A stretch of DNA of 64,000 bases from the NCBI RefSeq assembly GCF_026236535.1, contig NZ_JAHTMW010000004.1, positions 310,001 through 374,000 on the forward strand. Direction: 5' to 3'. The DNA comes from Streptomyces sp. SKN60. GTDB lineage: Bacteria > Actinomycetota > Actinomycetes > Streptomycetales > Streptomycetaceae. The notes under the pieces are model-generated. The model searched no databases and had not been told where the DNA came from. It saw only the letters and a list, made by a program, of their open reading frames with translations. Positions 60,113 to 64,000 of this stretch are shown one piece after another; within the stretch, counting starts at the first letter, position 1; every line of letters starts with the position of its first letter. The position numbers and the translations under genes were made by a program.

Positions 60113-61507
60113 TCAGGCCCGGTCGCCCGCGGCGACGGCGTCGGAGCCGGTTTCGGCGTCGGCCGGCGCCGGGGCGGCGTCGCCCCGGTCGTCGCGCGAG
60201 CGGGCGAGGTCACGGCCGCGGGTCTCGCGGGTGACCGCCACGGTGACGGTGGTGACCACGGCCGCCGCGCAGAGGTAGACGGCGATGGGGGTGGACGACG
60301 CGTAGTCCTTGAGGAGTTCGACGGCGATGATCGGGGCGAGCGCGCCGGCCAGGATGGAGGCGAGCTGGGAGCCCATCGAGGCGCCGGAGTAGCGGACCTT
60401 GGTGTCGAACATCTCGGAGATGAACGCGGCCTGCGGCCCGTACATCGCGCCGTGCAGCAGCAGGCCGGCGGTGACGGCGAGGGTGATGACGGCGAACGAC
60501 CCGGAGTCGACGAGGCCGAAGAAGACGAACGCCCAGACGGCCATGCCCACGGAGCCGATGAGGGTGACGGGCCGCCGCCCGACGCGGTCGGACAGGGCGC
60601 CCCACAGCGGGATGGTGACGAAGTGGACGGCGGAGCCGATCAGGACGGCGTTCAGCGCGGTGCTCTTGGGGAGCTCCAGATGGGTGGTGACGTACACGAG
60701 CAGGAAGGAGGTCAGGATGTAGTACGAGATGTTCTCGCCGAACCGGGTGCCGATGGAGGAGAGCACCTCGCGCCAGCTGCGCCGGAACACCTCGACGACC
60801 GGGGCCTTCTCCTGCACGCCCTGCGCGGCGGCGGCCTCGGCCTTGGCCTGCGCGGCGAGGAACACCGGGGACTCGGACACCGAGACGCGGATCCACAGGC
60901 CGATGACCACGAGGAGACCGGACAGCAGGAACGGGACGCGCCAGCCCCAGGACTGGAAGGCGGCTTCCGACTGGAACGCGGCGAGGAGGGCGAGGACGCC
61001 GGTGGCGAGCAGGTTGCCGCCGGGGGCGCCGGCCTGCGGCCAGGAGGCCCAGAAGCCGCGGTTCTTGTCGCCGCCGTGCTCGGAGACGATGAGGACGGCG
61101 CCGCCCCACTCGCCGCCGAGCGCGAAGCCCTGGACCAGGCGCAGCACGGTCAGCAGGATCGGCGCGCCGATGCCGATGGTCTCGTACGTGGGCAGCAGGC
61201 CCATGGCGAATGTGGCACCGCCCATCATCAGGAGGCTGACCACGAGCAGCTTCTTGCGGCCGATCTTGTCACCGTAGTGGCCGAAGACGATCCCGCCGAG
61301 CGGCCGGGCGGCGAACCCGATGGCGTACGTGATGAAGGCGATCAGGGTGCCCACGAGCGGATCGGCGCTGGGGAAGAACAGCGTGTTGAAGACGAGGGCG
61401 GCGGCGGAGCCGTAGAGGAAGAAGTCGTACCACTCGATGGTCGTGCCGATCAGGCTGGCGGCGACGATACGGCTGATGCCGCTTCTCGGCGTGGTGGTGT
61501 CAGACAT
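60113..61507 (-). CDS. MHS-family (MFS) metabolite transporter
   Basis: 464 residues with twelve membrane segments. TTIEWYDFFLYGSAAALVF and GHYGDKIGRKKLL, plus RLVQGFALGGEWGGAVL, are metabolite:H+ symporter hallmarks (as in ShiA/KgtP). It would import a carboxylate. The neighbouring 3-hydroxybutyrate dehydrogenase gene suggests 3-hydroxybutyrate as substrate. The ribosome site is weak. Confidence 0.92.
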   Translation of the reverse strand: MSDTTTPRSGISRIVAASLIGTTIEWYDFFLYGSAAALVFNTLFFPSADPLVGTLIAFITYAIGFAARPLGGIVFGHYGDKIGRKKLLVVSLLMMGGATFAMGLLPTYETIGIGAPILLTVLRLVQGFALGGEWGGAVLIVSEHGGDKNRGFWASWPQAGAPGGNLLATGVLALLAAFQSEAAFQSWGWRVPFLLSGLLVVIGLWIRVSVSESPVFLAAQAKAEAAAAQGVQEKAPVVEVFRRSWREVLSSIGTRFGENISYYILTSFLLVYVTTHLELPKSTALNAVLIGSAVHFVTIPLWGALSDRVGRRPVTLIGSVGMAVWAFVFFGLVDSGSFAVITLAVTAGLLLHGAMYGPQAAFISEMFDTKVRYSGASMGSQLASILAGALAPIIAVELLKDYASSTPIAVYLCAAAVVTTVTVAVTRETRGRDLARSRDDRGDAAPAPADAETGSDAVAAGDRA

Positions 61508-61544
61508 GGGTTCACCGGTTTCACGAACGGACGGGAGGGGGTGG

Positions 61545-61615
61545 TGCGGGGTACGAGTGATGCGGGGTACGGGGTGATGCGGGGTACGGGGGCGGGTGCG
61601 GGTTACGGGGGCGGG
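61545..61615. repeat. Four tandem 16-19-bp repeats between transporter and dehydrogenase genes
   Basis: Units begin TGCGGGGTACG (61545, 61561, 61578) or TGCGGGTTACG (61597) and differ in their tails. As transcribed on the minus strand they are C-rich and G-poor, directly after the dehydrogenase stop. Confidence 0.75.
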
Positions 61616-61616
61616 G

Positions 61617-62411
61617 TCAGCCCGCGGTCCAGCCGCCGTCGAGCGGGAGGGAGGCGCCGGTGAGGTAGCCGGTGTGCGGGCTGCACAGCCAGAGGACGGC
61701 GGCGGCGACCTCGTCGGACTCCAGGAGCCGCTTGACGGGCGAGCGGGCGAGCATGACGTCGGTGAGCACGTCGGTCTCGCTGATGCCGTGGGCGGCGGCC
61801 TGGTCGCGCACCTGGCCCTCGACGAGCGGGGTGCGGACATAGCCGGGGTTGACGCAGTTGCTGGTCACGCCGTGCGGGGCGCCCTCGATCGCGGCGACCT
61901 TACTCAGCCCCTCCAGGGCGTGCTTGGCGGCGACATAGGCCGACTTGTAGGCGCTGGCCCGCAGTCCGTGGACGCTGGAGACGTTGACGATCCGCCCCCA
62001 GCCCTGGGCGTACATGTGCGGCAGGGTCCGGCGCATCAGCAGGAACGGTGCGGTGACCATCACCTTCTGGATCAGCTCGAACCGCTCCGTGGGGAACTCG
62101 GTGAGCGGCGCGACGTGCTGGAGGCCGGCGTTGTTGACCAGGATGTCGACCGCGGACGGGAGGAGGTCGACGGCTCCCCCGTCCGCGAGGTCGGTCACGT
62201 GCGCCGTGCCGCCGGCGATCTCGGCGACGGCCTTGGCCGCCGCGCCGTCCCGGTCGACCACATGGACCTGGGCGCCGGCCTGGGCCAGGGCGAGGACACA
62301 GGCCCGGCCGATGCCGCTGCCGCCGCCGGTCACCAGCGCCGTCCGCCCGCTCAGGTCGATCGCGGCGGCCGGCGGCGGCAGGGGGACCGGCGTGGGAAAT
62401 GTGTTCGTCAT
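61617..62411 (-). CDS. 3-hydroxybutyrate dehydrogenase (SDR family)
   Basis: 264 residues. The cofactor loop TGGGSGIG is at 28-35, NNAG near 93-96, and the catalytic Ser145/146, Tyr159 and Lys163 (YxxxK) are present. NNAGLQHV and SAYVAAKH are the marks of D-3-hydroxybutyrate dehydrogenases. It oxidises 3-hydroxybutyrate to acetoacetate with NAD+. It lies upstream of the MHS transporter gene on the same strand. Confidence 0.9.
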   Translation of the reverse strand: MTNTFPTPVPLPPPAAAIDLSGRTALVTGGGSGIGRACVLALAQAGAQVHVVDRDGAAAKAVAEIAGGTAHVTDLADGGAVDLLPSAVDILVNNAGLQHVAPLTEFPTERFELIQKVMVTAPFLLMRRTLPHMYAQGWGRIVNVSSVHGLRASAYKSAYVAAKHALEGLSKVAAIEGAPHGVTSNCVNPGYVRTPLVEGQVRDQAAAHGISETDVLTDVMLARSPVKRLLESDEVAAAVLWLCSPHTGYLTGASLPLDGGWTAG

Positions 62412-62510
62412 GGCCGGAAACAGTAGGGAGAGCTCCGGGCCGCTCCCATGTGCCTGCCAGCCATAAACACTTGCGTTTCAGTGGTGGCGGACACCATGGA
62501 ACGGCGTGAT

Positions 62511-63935
62511 CTACCCGAGGGAGCAGGTGTTCGCGAGGGTGACCGGGTCGGCGCCGACGGGCTGGGCGACGGTGCCGGAGGCGGGCGGCCGCTGGCCGGT
62601 CGCGAGCCAGCGTTCCAGGGCCGTGAACGCGGTGCGGTGGCACGGCGTGAGGGGACGCAGCCGGTCGGGGAAGGAGTCGACCAGGGAGTCGGTGTGGGTG
62701 CCGCCCTCGATCCGGTAGTACCGGAACAGGGAGCCGCGGCCGGCCTCGCGGACCATGCGGGCGTAGACGTCGGAGTCGCGGCTGATCGGCAGCAGGACGT
62801 CCAGGGTGCCGTGCAGGGTGAGCAGCGGCTTGCCGATCCGCCCGGTCAGGCCGATCCTCGCCACGGCCTGCCGGACTTCGTCGGGCCGGGCGGCGTAGTC
62901 GTAGTCGGTGTCGCAGCCCGGTGTGCCGCTCGCGCAGTACGGCGTGCCGGCCTCGGTCGTGCCGTCGAAGCCGGGGTCCAGTTCCTCGCGGTAGATGCGC
63001 TGGGTCAGGTCCCAGTAGACCTTGTGGTGGTACGGCCAGAGGAACTCCGACCCGGCCGGGAACCCGGCGGCGTGCAGGGCGTCCCGGGCCTGCTCGGCGC
63101 CTTCGCCGCCGGCGGCGTAGGCGGGGTAGTGGCGCAGCGCCGGGGGCAGGAAGTCCAGCAGGTTGGGGCCGTCGGAGCGCCAGAGCGTGCCCTCCCAGTC
63201 CACTCCCCCGTCGTAGAGCTCGGGGTGGTTCTCCAGCTGCCAGCGGACCAGGTAGCCGGCGTTGGACAGGCCGGTGACCAGGGTGCGGGCCGGCGGGCGG
63301 TGGTAGCGCTGGGCGATCGTGGCGCGGGCGGCGCGGGTGAGCTGGGTGACCCGGTCGTTCCACTCGGCGATGGCGTCGCCGGGGGCGGTGCCGTCCCGGT
63401 AGAAGGCGAGGCCGGTGTTGCCCTTGTCGGTGGCGGCGTAGGCGTAGCCGCGGGAGAGCACCCAGTCGGCGATGGCCCGGTCGTTGGCGTACTGCTCGCG
63501 GTTGCCGGGGGTGCCGGCGACGACCAGGCCGCCGTTCCACCGGTCGGGCATCCGGAGGACGAACTGGGCGTCGTGGTTCCAGCCGTGGTTGGTGTTGGTG
63601 GTGGACGTGTCGGGGAAGTAGCCGTCGATCTGGATGCCGGGCACGCCGCTGGGGACGGCGAGGTCCTTGGGGGTGAGTCCGGCCCAGTCGGCCGGGTCGG
63701 TGTGGCCGGAGGCGACGGTGCCGGCCGTGGTCAATTCGTCGAGGCAGGCGGTCTGTTGGCGGTCGGCGCCCGGTACGCGGAGCTGGGCGAGGCCGGCGCA
63801 GTGTCCGCCGGGGGCGGACGGTGTCGCCGTCGCCGGGACGGTGCCGAGGGTGAGGGTGAGGGCGGCCAGGGCGAGGGCCGCCGGCGCGCCCCGCCGCCAG
63901 GGGCGGGGTGCGGAACGGAAGGTGGGGCGGTGCAT
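62511..63935 (-). CDS. Secreted alpha/beta hydrolase, candidate hydroxybutyrate-oligomer hydrolase or tannase-like esterase
   Basis: 474 residues from ATG 63935 (GGAGG seven bases upstream). A signal peptide (RRGAPAALALAALTLTLG, cut near TATPS) is followed by a large hydrolase domain. Visible features are the nucleophile elbow GLSNAGYL, a probable Asp in LHGTLDVLLP and His in IEGGTHTDSL. Several cysteines suggest disulfides. The order next to a 3-hydroxybutyrate dehydrogenase and a metabolite importer suggests release of hydroxybutyrate from oligomers. A tannase/feruloyl-esterase role remains possible. Confidence 0.78.
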   Translation of the reverse strand: MHRPTFRSAPRPWRRGAPAALALAALTLTLGTVPATATPSAPGGHCAGLAQLRVPGADRQQTACLDELTTAGTVASGHTDPADWAGLTPKDLAVPSGVPGIQIDGYFPDTSTTNTNHGWNHDAQFVLRMPDRWNGGLVVAGTPGNREQYANDRAIADWVLSRGYAYAATDKGNTGLAFYRDGTAPGDAIAEWNDRVTQLTRAARATIAQRYHRPPARTLVTGLSNAGYLVRWQLENHPELYDGGVDWEGTLWRSDGPNLLDFLPPALRHYPAYAAGGEGAEQARDALHAAGFPAGSEFLWPYHHKVYWDLTQRIYREELDPGFDGTTEAGTPYCASGTPGCDTDYDYAARPDEVRQAVARIGLTGRIGKPLLTLHGTLDVLLPISRDSDVYARMVREAGRGSLFRYYRIEGGTHTDSLVDSFPDRLRPLTPCHRTAFTALERWLATGQRPPASGTVAQPVGADPVTLANTCSLG

Positions 63936-64000
63936 CGGTGTGCCTCCGAGGCTCATGGACAGGGACCCGCGGGAGGCTATGACGCCGATCGTGCGTCAGA
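63936..64000. other. Window end, non-coding
   Basis: The 65 bp upstream of the secreted hydrolase hold its leader. No other feature is seen. Confidence 0.4.

Noticed and set aside
61545..61615. Tandem repeats as a CRISPR or origin iterons
   Set aside because: No unique spacers, no replication genes; it is an intergenic slippage-type repeat.
58013..61663. A 1216-residue plus-strand frame
   Set aside because: Antisense shadow of the PucR regulator and MHS transporter genes caused by high GC.
1..64000. tRNA, rRNA, insertion sequences or attachment sites
   Set aside because: I looked for tRNA-like cloverleaf sequence, transposase motifs and flanking direct repeats and saw none; a tRNAscan and ISfinder run would settle this.

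Overview
This is a 64 kb piece of a high-GC actinobacterial chromosome, almost certainly Streptomyces. The signs are very high GC with strong third-position GC bias, many GTG starts, 4-base stop/start overlaps inside operons, large LuxR-type (LAL) regulators, a class III lanthipeptide locus, an M9 collagenase and many secreted hydrolases. I found no rRNA, tRNA, insertion sequence, phage gene or CRISPR array. The window is a mosaic of small accessory operons.

Layout. 1-2.8 kb: truncated S33 peptidase, VOC protein and nadE (all minus). 2.9-5.9 kb: two molybdopterin (sulfite-oxidase fold) oxidoreductases. 6.0-9.2 kb: a gluABCD-type amino-acid ABC importer. 9.5-14.7 kb: a translationally coupled five-gene plus-strand operon. 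It encodes a BacA-like prephenate decarboxylase, a large orphan protein, an EamA exporter, an ATP-grasp ligase and a class IV aminotransferase, and looks like a compact pathway for a non-proteinogenic amino acid or dipeptide. 14.7-19.2 kb: hydrolase, cyclic-nucleotide-binding protein, GNAT, lipid kinase plus PAP2 phosphatase, PPOX protein.

19.2-29.6 kb: a hydroxyproline catabolic island. It holds a GntR/FCD regulator, an ornithine-cyclodeaminase-family enzyme, two proline-racemase-family epimerases, a DHDPS-family deaminase, a three-subunit FAD/Fe-S dehydrogenase and a secreted M9 collagenase. Near-identical copies of the GntR-type palindrome ATGTCACAT lie upstream of the regulator, the epimerase operon, the dehydrogenase operon and inside the collagenase promoter. 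This suggests one regulon running from collagen to 2-oxoglutarate semialdehyde. 29.6-36.1 kb: a truncated HD-like gene, a TetR regulator, a secreted metal hydrolase with an F5/8 domain, a secreted GH5 enzyme and a secreted beta-propeller protein.

36.4-45.8 kb: a two-component system, a LAL regulator and a class III lanthipeptide cluster (ABC exporter, LanKC, 39-residue precursor), with a 17-bp hairpin and four TACCGG repeats between precursor and synthetase. 46-51 kb: HNH lipoprotein, a Kht-type K+/H+ antiporter pair, a cysteine hydrolase, a LexA-type repressor and a YciO/Sua5 protein. 51.2-54.8 kb: a ThDP enzyme and Glu/Leu dehydrogenase operon with a consensus promoter overlapped by a perfect 22-bp TetR-like dyad, and a TetR gene. 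54.8-64 kb: small and hypothetical proteins, a VOC protein, a frameshifted TPR-like gene, a GAF/PucR regulator, and a module of MHS transporter, 3-hydroxybutyrate dehydrogenase and secreted alpha/beta hydrolase, consistent with hydroxybutyrate (oligo)ester use.
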